This document shows, piece after piece, positions 9,043 to 20,600 of a stretch of 64,000 nt of DNA. How positions within the stretch are numbered: position 1 is the first letter of the stretch; every line of letters begins with the position of its first letter. The DNA is from Billgrantia gudaonensis (GTDB lineage: Bacteria > Pseudomonadota > Gammaproteobacteria > Pseudomonadales > Halomonadaceae), in the NCBI RefSeq assembly GCF_900100195.1, contig NZ_FNES01000010.1, forward strand, positions 1-64,000. Reading direction: 5' to 3'. A program made the translations under genes and the position numbers. A model generated the notes under the pieces. The model was not told the DNA's origin, did no database searches, and saw only the letters and a list, made by a program, of their open reading frames with translations.

Positions 9043-9282
9043 TGATATCTCCTTGGTGGATACGGCGTTCTTGTCTCAGCCTGGCTAGCGTTTCGTCAAG
9101 CGCGAAGCAGGCAGTCACGTCCAACGATGGCAGGACGGCATCAGGGGTGATGCCGATGTGCATTTGCTGGATACTTCACCAGTCGGTGCAAGGGTTTCAT
9201 GCCGGGCGGCTGTTGCCCTGCCACCACTGACAATTTGGGTAACCTGCCTGGCTTCGATCCGAGCCTGGCTTGACGAGAGGCT

Positions 9283-11271
9283 TTGCCATTGATGCTGAAA
9301 GTGCTCTGGGCCCGACTGGTCGTGGCGACGCTACTCCCCGTGGTACTCGTCACCGTCACGCTGTATCCGATCTTTGCCGCTCACCTCGAGGAACGGGTCG
9401 ACAGCACGCGCCAAGCGGCAGAGGCCTGGCTCGAGTCCGAATACGACATGCTGCTTCAGGGCATGAACGAAAGCCTCAACCAGGTGCTGGCCACCGCGGA
9501 GTTTCCGTTGCTGGGCCGTTTTCTGGGAAGACAGCAGGCGGCCCTGACGCCGACACGGGATATTGCGTTACAGCATGATCGAGAGCAGTTGGAGGCGCTC
9601 TTCGACACGCTGCTGACTCATTTTGGCCGCTACACGAGGCTGGCGCTGATCGATGCCAATGGCCATGCAATGGTTGCAGCGACCGCGACCCCACTGCTGT
9701 CACTACCTCCAGTGGTCGATTACGGCGCGACGAGTGCCTTTCAGGAGGCCATGTTGTTGCAGCAGCGCGATCTCTATGTCTCGCCGCCACACTTGGGGGC
9801 TTCCAGGGCCAGGGATAAGCCAAGGACGGCCGTGATCGATATCGCGACACCGGTCTTCGATGATCGCGGGCAGCGTCTAGGCGTTTTGATGTTCACGCTC
9901 GACTGGTCGCGATTCACCGCCACTCTGCCGCATGTCAGGGAGGATAGCCAGGGAGAAGCCCTCCTGGTCGATGCACAGGGAACCTGGTTGCTACCCGGTG
10001 ACGAGGCGCATAGAGTCCCGTTCGGTCGAGCACTGGCAAACGAAAGGCCGGCTATCTGGCAGGCCATGTCGGCGAGCAACCAAGGCATGGTCATACTGGA
10101 TGAGCATCTGCTGGGATTTCGTAGCCACGATATCCGCACTCATCATTACCGCAGTCAAGCCGGGATGATCACCAGCGAGGTGGAGACACAGCCCTGGCGT
10201 CTCGGGGTCCTGATGCCGAAGCCGGGTCTGACGGATTTGCTGAGTGAGAGCCCGGTTCAGCTACTGGCTATCGCTCTGGTCTATCTGCTGTCGGTGGCCT
10301 TCGGTGTGTTCTGGGTGCTCAGTAACCATCGCTTGAGATCGCTACGGCAGCGAGCCCTGCAGTTCTCGCGAGAAGCGCGCCAGAACGCCGATGAGGTTCA
10401 GGACCTCTATGAACACGCGCCCTGTGGCTACCATTCGCTCGACAGCGATGGCCGGGTACTCAAGATCAACCGTACCGAGCTCGAGTGGCTGGGCTATCGT
10501 GCCGAGGAGGTGATCGGCAAGCGCTGCTATCGTGACTTCGTTACTCCGGAGACCCGTGCGGCTTTCGATCAGGCCTTCCAGCAAGTGCTGGGTCTCGGGC
10601 AGGAGGGAGCGGCCGAATGCGAACTGCTGTGTCGAGATGGAACCCGCCTCCCGGTGGTGATCCAGGCCACTGCCCACGTCACCGAGGACGGCTTCCAGTA
10701 TTCGCGTGCCACGGTCTTCGACCTGAGCGAGCGCAAGAAACTGGAAGAGCGGCTGGCCGAGCAGGCGATGACCGATCCGCTCACCGGCTTGGGCAACCGC
10801 CGCTACCTGGAAGACCAGGCGACCATGGAGATCGCCCGCGCGGAGCGCAGCGGGGCCCCACTATCGCTGATCGCCATCGACCTCGACCACTTCAAGCGCA
10901 TCAACGACACCTATGGCCACGACGTGGGGGATCTGGTGCTGCAGGAGTTCGCCCACCTGACCCGTCAGATGCTTCGCGACGGCGACGTGCTGTGCCGTAT
11001 GGGGGGTGAGGAGTTCGCGATCATGCTGCCCGGTACGGGGGAGAAACAAGCCATGCAGGTCGCCGAGCGTCTTCGCCAGGCGATAGAAAGAGCCCCCGCC
11101 AAGGTTGGTCGTAGCATCTCCCGCGACGGCACCCTGGCCTACTCCATCTCTCTGGGTGTGACCCTTGTCAACGCTGGAGAGACATCACTCAAGCTGGCCA
11201 TCAAGCGTGCCGATAAAGCACTCTATACCGCGAAGCAGAACGGGCGTAACCGGGCAGCCTATCAAAAATAA
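9283..11271 (+). CDS. Membrane sensor PAS-GGDEF diguanylate cyclase
   Basis: The 662-residue protein has a signal-anchor helix (~8-30), a periplasmic double-Cache-like sensor (~35-320; the RDLYVSPP and VIDIATPVFDDRGQRLGVL blocks are typical), a second helix (~325-347), PAS (~375-490) and GGDEF (~500-655). The catalytic loop is CRMGGEEF with RDGD as I-site, so it is probably active and product-inhibited. TTG at 9283 has GAGAGG just upstream; an ATG at 9292 is a near alternative. It is a close paralog of the protein encoded at 59711-61744, and a fragment of a third copy lies near 2.2 kb. It opens a three-gene plus-strand operon. Confidence 0.9.
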   Translation: MPLMLKVLWARLVVATLLPVVLVTVTLYPIFAAHLEERVDSTRQAAEAWLESEYDMLLQGMNESLNQVLATAEFPLLGRFLGRQQAALTPTRDIALQHDREQLEALFDTLLTHFGRYTRLALIDANGHAMVAATATPLLSLPPVVDYGATSAFQEAMLLQQRDLYVSPPHLGASRARDKPRTAVIDIATPVFDDRGQRLGVLMFTLDWSRFTATLPHVREDSQGEALLVDAQGTWLLPGDEAHRVPFGRALANERPAIWQAMSASNQGMVILDEHLLGFRSHDIRTHHYRSQAGMITSEVETQPWRLGVLMPKPGLTDLLSESPVQLLAIALVYLLSVAFGVFWVLSNHRLRSLRQRALQFSREARQNADEVQDLYEHAPCGYHSLDSDGRVLKINRTELEWLGYRAEEVIGKRCYRDFVTPETRAAFDQAFQQVLGLGQEGAAECELLCRDGTRLPVVIQATAHVTEDGFQYSRATVFDLSERKKLEERLAEQAMTDPLTGLGNRRYLEDQATMEIARAERSGAPLSLIAIDLDHFKRINDTYGHDVGDLVLQEFAHLTRQMLRDGDVLCRMGGEEFAIMLPGTGEKQAMQVAERLRQAIERAPAKVGRSISRDGTLAYSISLGVTLVNAGETSLKLAIKRADKALYTAKQNGRNRAAYQK

Positions 11272-11338
11272 TACGATACGCTCCCATACTCACAACCAAG
11301 CCCACCATTCATTGACCGCCGACAGAAAGGATTCAACG

Positions 11339-14230
11339 TTGCTTTCACTGGATCATTTCTTCGTTCTCGGGCCCGCTCCCGAGAAGCTGGTCACTGGCCA
11401 GTACGATCTGTGGCTGGTCACTCTGTCCCTGGTGATTGCCATAGGGGCTTCCTATATGGCCATGACACTGGCTGGTGCCGCACGGCGAAGCCGGGCACCT
11501 TTCATGGAGCGTCTGCACTTGGTCAGTGGGTCTGCTTCCTTGGGGCTAGGAATCTGGTCCATGCACTTTATCGGTATGCTGGCGTTCCAGATACCGACCC
11601 ATGTTCATTATCACTTGGGCATCACTGCGTTGTCGGCGGTGCCCAGCCTGATTGCCTCGTGGGTTACCCTCAGTCTGCTGTCACGTCACGATCTTACGCT
11701 GCCGAAGCTGGTGGTAGGAGGGCTGGCTGTTGGCACTGGCATCGGTGCCATGCACTACTTGGGCATGGCGGCCATGGAGATCGGTCCGGCGCTGCGGTAT
11801 GACCCTGTCCTATTCGTCGTTTCTATCGTGGTAGCGGTAGTACTGGGGACTTTGGCTCTGTGGGTCAGTTTTGGGCTGCGTCACCAGCGTGGGTTGAGAG
11901 GTTATAAACAACGCTTAACCGCAGGAGCCATCATGGGGCTGGCCATTGCCGGCATGCACTACACTGCCATGGAAGCGGCTCGATTTATCGGCACCCCGGC
12001 CCCAGACTTCATGCCTGGCAGCCAGCGCCACACGGTGCTGTCACTGACCATTGCATGCATTACCATCGCCTTCAGTCTGCTGGCAGCCAGCGTCAATGCC
12101 ATTGCCCGCTATCGCAATCTGCTGAAGCACAGTCAAGAGATAGCCAGCGAACTGCAGACAACGGCAGATGCGGCGGTTGACGGCATCATCAAGATATCGG
12201 AACGGGGCACCGTGCTCTCTTTCAACGAATCCGCAGAGCGCATATTAGGGTACAGCGCCCAGGAGGTGATCGGCCATAACGTCAACATGCTGATGCCCAA
12301 TCCTCACCGTGATGCCCACGATCGCTACCTGGAGAATTACCTGCGTACCGGCGAGCGCAAGATCATTGGTACCGGCAGACGAGTGATGGCGCTGCGCAAG
12401 GATGGGCAGCAGATTCCCGTGCGTCTGGCCATCGGCGAGGCCCGCATCGATGGGCGCAGCACCTTTGTCGGCTTCCTGACAGATGTTTCCGAACGGGTCC
12501 GCATGGAGAATGACCTACGCCAGGCAAAGGAAGCCGCCGAGCAAGCTGCCGAAGCCAAAAGCAGCTTCCTGGCCAATATGAGCCATGAAATTCGTACGCC
12601 AATGAATTCCATTATCGGCTTTACCGACCTGGTGCTGAACACACCGCTGGAACCGTCACAGGCCAAGCATTTGGGCATTGTCAAGAACTCGGCTCGATCA
12701 CTGTTGGCATTGCTGAACGACATACTGGATACGGCTAAACTCGATGGTGGCCATACGGAACTCGAGGAAAAGGATTTTTCCCTGCACAGTGTGTGCGAGC
12801 AGGTCATTGCCACCCAATCTCTGAATGCACAGCGCAAGGGACTGTACCTGAAGCTGGATTATCAAGCGCCGGAGTACTTCCGCGGCGACCCACTGCGTAT
12901 TCAGCAGGTGGTGCTCAACCTCGTCAGCAATGCGGTCAAATTTACCGAAAGCGGTGGTGTCACCGTGAGGGTAGGCCAGCCCGAAACAGGCGGTGTTACA
13001 CTGGAGGTGGTGGATACTGGAATCGGGATTCCTGCTGAGCGTATCGGCACGATATTCGAGCCCTTTGTCCAAGCCGATGCCAGCATGACTCGACGTTTCG
13101 GCGGTACAGGCTTGGGAACTACCATTGCACGGCAGCTCACGGAACTCATGGGCGGCCGGATCACCGTGGTGAGTAGCCCGGGTGAGGGAACTTGCTTTCA
13201 CCTGAGCCTGCCCCTGGCGCTCGGACAGGCGGTAGCCATTGAGGCCAAACCCGATCAGGAAACCCCACTTCCCCCGTTGAATGTACTGGTGGCCGATGAC
13301 GTTCCCCAGAACCTGGAGCTGCTGAAAACGCTGCTGGAGCAGCGTCAGCATAGGGTGGTCACGGCGGAAGATGGGCAAGAGGCCCTTGCCCGTTACGCTG
13401 AACAGCCCTTTGATGTGGTGCTTATGGATGTTCAGATGCCGACAATGAACGGCCATGAAGCTACCCGGGCCATACGCCAACAAGAGGCGGAGCGTCAGCT
13501 GCCCCGCACGCCGGTGATTGCTCTCACTGCCAGCGTATTGGAAGACGACCGTCGGGATGCTTCTCACGCGGGTATGGACGGTTTTGCCATCAAGCCCATC
13601 AACGTGCTGGGGCTGACGGCGGAAATCGCCCGTCTTTTGGACCTGGGCGTCATTGTTGCTGAAGCGCCGGCGCCAGCGCCAGCTGAGGGCGGTATCATTG
13701 ATAAGACTGTCATTGAGCAACTGTGGCCGGATGAAGCCACCCACCGAGAAGCGGCAAGACAGTTTCTGGCGATGCCACACAGCCAGCTCGAGGAGCTCTG
13801 CCACGAGCAAGACCGCAAGCGAGTCCGAGATCTGGCCCACCGTATGCGGGGAACGGCCGGTAACCTAGGATTCAGTGACTTGGCACGCACCCTCGCCACC
13901 ATAGAGTCCATCATTCAGCAGGGTGAAACCGTCAGCAAGCGGCAGTGGCAACAATTCATAGAGCGCTTCAGGGCCGCCGAGCAGTGGCTAGATTGTCAGC
14001 CGAATAAAGAGCGGAAGGCTGCTCCGGAAAAGCCAGAGAAGCCACTGGATCACAGAGCCATCGATACACTCGTCGAACAACTCAACCATGGTGAAATTCC
14101 CAATCAGGCCGTTGATCTGATCCAGTCAGCCCTGCCTGAACCGGAGTGCGGAGAGGCGACAGCGGCACTGGCCGACTTCGAACCGGAGAAAGCCGCCCGG
14201 ATACTGACCCAGTTCCGCCTGACCTCTTGA
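11339..14230 (+). CDS. MHYT-PAS hybrid histidine kinase with receiver and Hpt domains
   Basis: This kinase of about 963 residues begins with an MHYT membrane sensor, seen as three repeats (MHFIGM, MHYLGM, MHYTAM), proposed to bind metal and sense O2, CO or NO. A FixL-like PAS (~270-380), HisKA (His in NMSHEIRTPMN, ~415), HATPase (N box ~525, DTGIGIPAE ~560, FGGTGLGT ~587), a receiver (Asp in LMDVQMP, ~696) and an Hpt domain (LAHRMRGTAGNLGF, ~832) follow. I start at TTG 11339, preceded by AGAAAGGA; earlier in-frame starts would run deep into the upstream gene. It is 9 bases upstream of an HD-GYP response regulator, its likely phosphorelay target. Confidence 0.88.
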   Translation: MLSLDHFFVLGPAPEKLVTGQYDLWLVTLSLVIAIGASYMAMTLAGAARRSRAPFMERLHLVSGSASLGLGIWSMHFIGMLAFQIPTHVHYHLGITALSAVPSLIASWVTLSLLSRHDLTLPKLVVGGLAVGTGIGAMHYLGMAAMEIGPALRYDPVLFVVSIVVAVVLGTLALWVSFGLRHQRGLRGYKQRLTAGAIMGLAIAGMHYTAMEAARFIGTPAPDFMPGSQRHTVLSLTIACITIAFSLLAASVNAIARYRNLLKHSQEIASELQTTADAAVDGIIKISERGTVLSFNESAERILGYSAQEVIGHNVNMLMPNPHRDAHDRYLENYLRTGERKIIGTGRRVMALRKDGQQIPVRLAIGEARIDGRSTFVGFLTDVSERVRMENDLRQAKEAAEQAAEAKSSFLANMSHEIRTPMNSIIGFTDLVLNTPLEPSQAKHLGIVKNSARSLLALLNDILDTAKLDGGHTELEEKDFSLHSVCEQVIATQSLNAQRKGLYLKLDYQAPEYFRGDPLRIQQVVLNLVSNAVKFTESGGVTVRVGQPETGGVTLEVVDTGIGIPAERIGTIFEPFVQADASMTRRFGGTGLGTTIARQLTELMGGRITVVSSPGEGTCFHLSLPLALGQAVAIEAKPDQETPLPPLNVLVADDVPQNLELLKTLLEQRQHRVVTAEDGQEALARYAEQPFDVVLMDVQMPTMNGHEATRAIRQQEAERQLPRTPVIALTASVLEDDRRDASHAGMDGFAIKPINVLGLTAEIARLLDLGVIVAEAPAPAPAEGGIIDKTVIEQLWPDEATHREAARQFLAMPHSQLEELCHEQDRKRVRDLAHRMRGTAGNLGFSDLARTLATIESIIQQGETVSKRQWQQFIERFRAAEQWLDCQPNKERKAAPEKPEKPLDHRAIDTLVEQLNHGEIPNQAVDLIQSALPEPECGEATAALADFEPEKAARILTQFRLTS

Positions 14231-14239
14231 GGATTATCC

Positions 14240-15286
14240 ATGCTGACCGATACGCGGACCCTTCTTCTCGTTGATGACGAACCTGCCAACCTTCAGGTGC
14301 TGCGTAACATTCTCTCAACCCACTACCGGTTGCTGTTCGCTCGGGATGGCGAACGGGCACTACAGATTGCCTGTGCCGAAACACCGGACTTGATTCTGCT
14401 GGATGTCATGATGCCTGGTTTGTCGGGTCATGAGGTCTGCGAAGCTTTGAAGAGGGATCAGCGTACCCTCCACATTCCGGTCATTTTTGTAACCGCCCTA
14501 TCCGATGTGGAGGATGAAACCCGGGGGTTCGAACTCGGGGCCGTGGATTACATTACCAAGCCGGTCAGTGCGCCCATCGTTCGCGCCAGGGTCCAGAACC
14601 ATCTCTCGCTGGTACGAGTAGACGAGCTGATAGAAACCCGGCTGGCTGTAGTTCAGCGACTGGGGCGAGCCGCGGAATACAAAGATAACGAAACCGGCCT
14701 TCATGTGATTCGTATGAGCCACTATTCGCGCCTCATCGCCCTGGCATTCCGAATGGGCGATGTCTGGGCGGATACCCTGCTCAATGCTGCGCCCATGCAT
14801 GACGTCGGCAAGATCGGCATTCCGGATTCCATTCTGCAGAAGCCGGGCAAACTCGATGCCGAAGAATGGGCCATCATGCAGACCCATGCCGAGATAGGGG
14901 CCGAAATTATCGGGGAGGATGGCTCCGACCTGCTGGACATGGCACGGGAAGTGGCACTGTGTCACCACGAGAAGTGGGATGGCAGCGGTTACCCGAGAGG
15001 TCTCGCCGGAGAGTGGATTCCCCTGTCGGCCCGCATAGCCGCCATTGCCGATGTTTTCGACGCTCTCACTAGCGAGCGTCCTTACAAGAAGGCTTGGCCG
15101 ATGGAGGAGGCGACCAACCTTATACGCCAGCAGGCCGGCAAACATTTCGACCCCGCATTGGTAGACGCCTTCTTCCGCTGCCTGCCCGACATCCTTCGGG
15201 TCCGTGATTGCTGGGAAGAGCAGTCAAGCCACCGATGCCGCAAACCATCCACTGAACTCGTTACTAGCCTCAGGACCGGCAGATGA
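14240..15286 (+). CDS. Receiver-HD-GYP response regulator (RpfG-like c-di-GMP phosphodiesterase)
   Basis: The 348-residue protein has a receiver domain (LLLVDDEP, phospho-Asp in LILLDVMMPGLSG, Lys in YITKPVSAP) and an HD-GYP domain with APMHDVGKIGIPD near residue 186 and HHEKWDGSGYPRGL near 250. The key HD and GYP residues are present, so hydrolysis of c-di-GMP (to GMP or pGpG) is expected under control of phosphorylation. GAGGA precedes the ATG, 9 bases after the hybrid kinase stop. Together they look like an RpfC/RpfG-type pair with an MHYT instead of an Rpf-factor sensor. The last ~35 residues are an unconserved tail. Confidence 0.9.
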   Translation: MLTDTRTLLLVDDEPANLQVLRNILSTHYRLLFARDGERALQIACAETPDLILLDVMMPGLSGHEVCEALKRDQRTLHIPVIFVTALSDVEDETRGFELGAVDYITKPVSAPIVRARVQNHLSLVRVDELIETRLAVVQRLGRAAEYKDNETGLHVIRMSHYSRLIALAFRMGDVWADTLLNAAPMHDVGKIGIPDSILQKPGKLDAEEWAIMQTHAEIGAEIIGEDGSDLLDMAREVALCHHEKWDGSGYPRGLAGEWIPLSARIAAIADVFDALTSERPYKKAWPMEEATNLIRQQAGKHFDPALVDAFFRCLPDILRVRDCWEEQSSHRCRKPSTELVTSLRTGR

Positions 15287-15429
15287 GCTTTCTACCTTCT
15301 GTCCGATTGCTCCGAGACATCGGTGCGCCTGGGTAGAGGCTATGGGAGGGATGCCCCATCTGATGTCATTTCATCCGCTCCTTGGTGAAGCGTCCCACGT
15401 TCACACCGGACAAGCAGTCTCTGAACCCT

Positions 15430-15459
15430 GTCTGGGATAGGCGCTACCCAGACTCTTTT
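15430..15459 (+). terminator. Intrinsic terminator after the cyclase / kinase / HD-GYP operon
   Basis: GTCTGGG (15430-15436) pairs with CCCAGAC (15447-15453), followed by TCTTTT. It fits the end of the plus-strand operon. The rest of 15287-15560 shows no gene. Confidence 0.6.
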
Positions 15460-15566
15460 CATTGGCATGTTCTCGTATACCACGCTGAGTCACACGCCTT
15501 TCACCGAGCCCCCGAATGACCGTCATGGGATGGTCACCAGCCTCAATTTTTATCGAGTGCCGAGAC

Positions 15567-15593
15567 TAAAGGCTCATGCTGTAACGTCGATAC
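15567..15593 (+). promoter_or_regulatory. Sigma-28 (FliA)-like promoter for the chemoreceptor gene
   Basis: TAAAGGCT, an 11-base spacer and GTCGATAC match the flagellar sigma-28 consensus TAAAGTTT-N11-GCCGATAA at most positions with the exact spacer length. It lies about 75 bases upstream of the chemoreceptor ATG, as expected for a FliA-dependent class III chemotaxis gene. Confidence 0.7.
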
Positions 15594-15666
15594 AAAGGAG
15601 TGGGAGAGGAATAGGCACTTAGACAGAGTGGCCGCTCCTTCAGAAATGTATACAAAAGAGAATGCT

Positions 15667-17409
15667 ATGAGAAACATTACTCTAAAGACCCTGCTGACTA
15701 CACTGCTGCTGATCATGATCGGAATGACAGCCATCATCGGTGCTGTCTCGATTCGAGGTGAACTAGCTCTTGAGAGTGATATCAATGAGTTGGCTGAGAT
15801 CAGCGTCGATCAAGCCAACACTGCCAACCGCATGGAGTCCAACCTCCTGGAGATGCGGTTGCGCATGTCACGTTATGAAGAGTTTTCCCGGAGCGGTGAT
15901 ACTGAGATGGCCGGCACCGCGCTCAATCAGACACAAGAGAGTCTCGAGCGTGCCAGAACTCGGTTCGAGGAGTTTCGTGATGTCGATATTGATGCGTCTC
16001 AGCGTCGCTACCCCTACTTCGAGGCCGTGGTTGAGACCTTCGAAGAGCTGGTCACACCTGAGCTGACCGAGGCCATCGAAAGTGGCGATGTCGCCGTAGT
16101 GCGACAGGAACGTCAACGGCTCAATACTCTTGGCCCAGCTTTCTCGGATAGTATTCGTGCGTTCGCGGGCTACGCCGAGGAGCGTGCTGCTGAGATGCAG
16201 GCGGATGCCAATAGCAGCGTGCAGCAATCCATTATAGTGACGGCGGTACTCCTGCTGGTTGCTGCCTTGCTGGCCGTTGGGGGCTATGCTGGCATGCAGA
16301 GACTGCTGGTGGCGCCACTGAGGCGTGCTGGCAATATCTGTGCCCAGATTGCCAAGGGGGATCTCACCAACCATATCGAGGTTCATGGCCGGAACGAGAT
16401 CAGCACTCTGAATCAGGCGCTTGAGGAGATGCAAAGCCGTCTTATCGAGATCATCGGCATGCTGCGCCAAAGCGGCGATCAAGTGGCGCACAGCTCCCGC
16501 GAGATAGCGGCGGGCAGCGAGGATCTCGCAACCCGTACCGAAGAACAGGCTTCGGCGCTGCAAGAAACGGCCACCAGCATGGAGGAGATGAACTCCACGG
16601 TGCGCCAGACCAGCGAGTCCGCAACCTCAGCCAATCGACTCAGCGAAGAGACGGTCGATAAGGCGAAAGAATCTCGTGAAGCGGTGATCCGCACCTCGCA
16701 ACTGATGGGAACCATGGAAGCCAGCTCACGCCGAGTGCAGGATATCATCGGTGCCATCGAGGATATTGCCTTCCAGACCAACATCCTGGCGCTGAATGCA
16801 TCCGTTGAAGCCGCCAGAGCCGGTGAGCATGGCCGCGGCTTCGCAGTAGTGGCGGGCGAAGTACGCAAACTGGCGGCCAACTCTGCTGAATCTTCCAAGG
16901 AAATCCGTACGATCATCGAGGAGATCACCCAGAATATTGCCGCCGGTGCCGAGCAATCGGGTCAGACACGGGATGAAATGGAAGCTACCATGCAGGCGAT
17001 CCAACAGGTCACGGCCATGATGCAGGAGATCCAGAATGCCGTGCAGGAACAGGAGAGCGGTATCAACCAGGTGTCGACGGCTGTCAATCAAATGGATAGC
17101 GCGACACAGCAGAATGTCTCGTTGGTAGAGCAAACCAGTACGGCTGCAGCTTCACTGGAAGATGAAGCGTCTCGCCTGGCAGACCTTGTGGCTACTTTCC
17201 AGCTACGTGAAGACACCGCATCACCGGTGCGTTCTCTCCCCTCCAGCAAGGTGCAGAAGAGCCCCGCTGGAGGTCAACGGGCGCTCCCTGGTACAGGCGC
17301 TCAGGAAAATCAGCAGTCACTCACCACTTTGAGAAGCTCGAGCGCCGGCAAATCGACGCGGGCAGACGGCGCCTCTCAAGACAAGGTTGAGGAGTGGGAG
17401 TCCTTCTAA
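15667..17409 (+). CDS. Methyl-accepting chemotaxis protein
   Basis: This 580-residue receptor has TM1 (~10-30), a four-helix-bundle-type periplasmic domain (~31-190), TM2 (~195-217), HAMP (~218-270) and a long signalling domain containing the conserved hairpin [20 protein letters not shown]. It controls flagellar motility through CheA/CheW. The protein ends in EWESF, which resembles the NWETF pentapeptide that tethers CheR and CheB, so it should be a high-abundance, fully adapting receptor. The ATG at 15667 follows AAAAGAG; an earlier in-frame start lacks a signal-anchor context. The ligand is unknown. Confidence 0.93.
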   Translation: MRNITLKTLLTTLLLIMIGMTAIIGAVSIRGELALESDINELAEISVDQANTANRMESNLLEMRLRMSRYEEFSRSGDTEMAGTALNQTQESLERARTRFEEFRDVDIDASQRRYPYFEAVVETFEELVTPELTEAIESGDVAVVRQERQRLNTLGPAFSDSIRAFAGYAEERAAEMQADANSSVQQSIIVTAVLLLVAALLAVGGYAGMQRLLVAPLRRAGNICAQIAKGDLTNHIEVHGRNEISTLNQALEEMQSRLIEIIGMLRQSGDQVAHSSREIAAGSEDLATRTEEQASALQETATSMEEMNSTVRQTSESATSANRLSEETVDKAKESREAVIRTSQLMGTMEASSRRVQDIIGAIEDIAFQTNILALNASVEAARAGEHGRGFAVVAGEVRKLAANSAESSKEIRTIIEEITQNIAAGAEQSGQTRDEMEATMQAIQQVTAMMQEIQNAVQEQESGINQVSTAVNQMDSATQQNVSLVEQTSTAAASLEDEASRLADLVATFQLREDTASPVRSLPSSKVQKSPAGGQRALPGTGAQENQQSLTTLRSSSAGKSTRADGASQDKVEEWESF

Positions 17410-17430
17410 GTCAATCAGGACCCTTTCTTT

Positions 17431-17460
17431 CCGGGGCGTCAATCAGGCGCCCCGGACTAT
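17431..17460 (+). terminator. Intrinsic terminator after the chemoreceptor gene
   Basis: CCGGGGCG (17431-17438) pairs with CGCCCCGG (17448-17455) around a 9-base loop, followed by a short AT-rich tail. It sits 22 bases after the stop. Confidence 0.65.
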
Positions 17461-17630
17461 TATAGCGTTTGGCGGTCTGGCATTCGGGTAAGCGGTTGAA
17501 GTAGTTCCCGGGTATTAGCGGCTGGGGTAGGCGCGGTGATCGGATGTGTCGCATTCCCAGTGGACGGGGGGCATGGAGCTCTACGATTCAACGCCATCCG
17601 TCCGAGCGAGAGCAGCTCAACGTTGTCTGT

Positions 17631-20600
17631 TCACGACGATGGCGCTGCCAGCCAAGAACTGAGGCTGTCCAGGGGCATTGGTCTGGCAAACAGGTAACCC
17701 TGGAATACCTCGCAGCCTAGTGACATCAGGTAGTCGTGCTGCTCAGCCGTTTCGATACCCTCGGCAACCACTCTGAGATCGAGCTCCTGAGCCAGCGTGA
17801 TGACACCTTGGCAGATGGCAGCGTTCTTGTCGCTCTTGGCGGCACTCTTGACAAAGCTCCGGTCGATCTTGATCTTGTCGATGGGCAGGTCGCGCAGATA
17901 GCTGAGGCTGGAGAAGCCGGTGCCGAAGTCATCGATACTGGTACTGACCTCCATGCCGTTCAGGGCGTGCAGAATATCGATGGCTCCATCGGTATCGTGC
18001 ATCAAGATGCCTTCGGTAAGTTCCAGCTCCAGATGCGTCGGTGCTAGGCCTGTTTCGTCTAGAACGTTGCGTAACGTGCTGAGGAAGTTGGGTCGGTGAA
18101 ACTGAAGAGGCGACAGGTTGATGGCCATACGGCCTGCGAGTAGACCCTGAGTCACCAGGCGTTGAGCATCCTGGCAGGCCTTCCGCATCACCCAGCGGCT
18201 CAGCGGGATGATCTGGCCGGTTTCCTCTGCCATGGGAATGAAGGTTGCTGGCGAGATGAAACCTTTGCTGTGGTGATGCCAGCGTACCAGGGCTTCTAGT
18301 CCCACGACGCGATTCTCACGATCCAACAGAGGCTGGTAGTGCAGGCTAAGCTGGCCATGTTCGATGGCTTCCTGAAGCTCGCTGCGCAGGGTGACGCGTC
18401 GGCTCAGCTTATTGTCGAGATCTTCGGTGTAGAGCTGGTAGGTGTTTCGGCCCTGTTGCTTGGCCTTGTACATCGCCATGTCGGCGTGTTGTAGCAATCG
18501 CTCTGGTTCATCGAGTCCTGAATAGTTTACGGCGATGCCGATGCTGGCCGAAACGTGCAGCTCGTGCCCGCTCACCCGGTGGGCCTTGTTGAGCTCCTCC
18601 AGAAGCCGAACGGCGACCTCCTCGGCTTCGCTGGCGTGGTTGAGGTCGGGAAGCAGTAGTACGAACTCATCACCGCCCAGACGAACGAGTGTATCACTGG
18701 TTCGCAGGTCCTGCCTCAGCCGTTCTGAAACACTGATCAACAGTTGATCACCCACCTTGTGGCCGAGCGTATCATTGATGGGTTTGAATCCATCGAGGTC
18801 GATGAACAACACGGCCAGTGTTTGCCCGTTACGCGCCGCTAGTTCCACGTCATGGGCGAGGCGGTCGCTGAACAGAGCGCGGTTGCCGAGGCCGGTCAGC
18901 ACATCGTGGGTGGCCTGATAGGCCAGTTGACTCTCCTGTTCCTTGCGTTCGGAGATATCGTTCATGATGCTCACGAAGTGCGTGACGCGCTGCTGGTCAT
19001 CGCGCACCGGCGACAGGAACAGCTGATTCCAGAAGGCAGTGCCGTCGCGACGATAGGCACGTACCGTGGTTGACAGGCTGTCCCCGAGACGGATCGCTTC
19101 GTGAATTTGTTCGATATCCCGGGGATCTGTCTCATCGCCAGCGAGAAAGGCGGGTGGGTGGCCTATCACTTCCTGCTCTAGATAGCCGGTGATGCGCGTG
19201 AACGCCGGGTTCACGTAAACCACCGGCTTTCGGTCCTCGCGGACGTCGAGGATCACGGCACCATTACTGCTGGCCTCAAGGCTACGCTCCAGAATGCGCA
19301 ACCGCTCCTCGGCAGCCACGCGCGCAGTGATGTCCTTGGCGATGCCGAAGACCCCGTCAACTTCTCCATTGACGATGATGGGCAGCATCAGCACCTCCAG
19401 GTGCTTCGGCGCCATCCCTTTGCGGGTATAGCACATGGAGTAGGTATGGGGACGCCCTTGGGAGGCAATGCGGAAGGCGGTCTCTGTCTGCTTGATGTCC
19501 TCCTGGGCACAGGCAGGTGCGCTGATGACGCTGTGGAAATGCTGTCCCAATATTTCCCTTTCGCGGAACCCGACTATCGATTCAGTAGCTGGGTTGAAGC
19601 TGCGGTAGTTACCATTCTTATCGAGAGCGAAGACAGCATCCGGGTTCTGCGTGAACAGTGACCGGAAGCGCTGCTCACTGAGCTGCAGGGCGCTGGCCTG
19701 AGCGTCACGAATTGCGACGAGCGCACGGCTGATGATCAGTTGGTACGTGAACACCAAGCCCAGCAGACCAAAGGTCACCGGCAGCGCTCCGGGTAGACTG
19801 GTCAGCGAGAGCGGACCGTCAAGTGCGGAGACAGTGAACATCGGACCACCCGGTAACGCCACTTCACGGGAGGCAAGTGGGCCCGGGATAGTGCCCTCAT
19901 GCCAGTCTTTGGCGGATAGTGTGCCCCAGGTCCTGCCATGTGAGCTGTAGGTGACTGTAAAGCCCCCTGTGTCCAGGTGACGCTGCATGTTGACGATTTC
20001 GGCAAAGTCGATGGCGGCGAGCATGCTGTTCTGGCCGCCGTCGAGAGTTACCGAGAGAAGCCCGTGGCTGCTGCGTTCAGGATCAGGAAAGCGCCAGTGG
20101 ATACGCCGCCTCAACTCGTTCTGTTGACGTAGCCAGCCAAGCGTCGCTGAGTCAGTCAGCTGGTCCATTAGCCATAGAAGGTCTTCCGGTGTGCGTCCAA
20201 CACGCCACCGGGTCTGTGATTCAGGCCCTAAGTAGGCGATGGCTTGCAAGCTGGGCTCGTCGTTCATCAGGGAACGCATTTCGACCTGCTGGATGGGGCG
20301 GCTGGGCCGCTCTCCTAACGTCAGCCAGCGTGCTGCGAGGCGCTCAATGAGGCGGGCACGTACCTCGACGCGCTGTTCCATGCCGTCGGCGATGTTGTTG
20401 ACCAGCTTATCGGCTTCAGCAACGCGGGCGTGGTACTGCATCCAATTGCTGGTTAGCCAGATCAATAGGCTGCCTGTAACGCCGATTATTCCGGCGATAA
20501 CGGCAGATCGGGGCAGAGACAGTGTCGGATAGGTTCGCTGGTGGGCCATGATCAATAGACCGATGCCCAAGAGCAGGCAGAACACGCTGCCCATTGAGGT

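Noticed and set aside
11165..11338. Upstream extension of the hybrid kinase gene
   Set aside because: It would overlap the GGDEF gene by over 100 bases, and the added residues are not MHYT-like; TTG at 11339 has a ribosome site.
12698..13840. 380-codon minus-strand open frame
   Set aside because: It is antisense to the hybrid kinase with its H, N, G, D and Hpt motifs.
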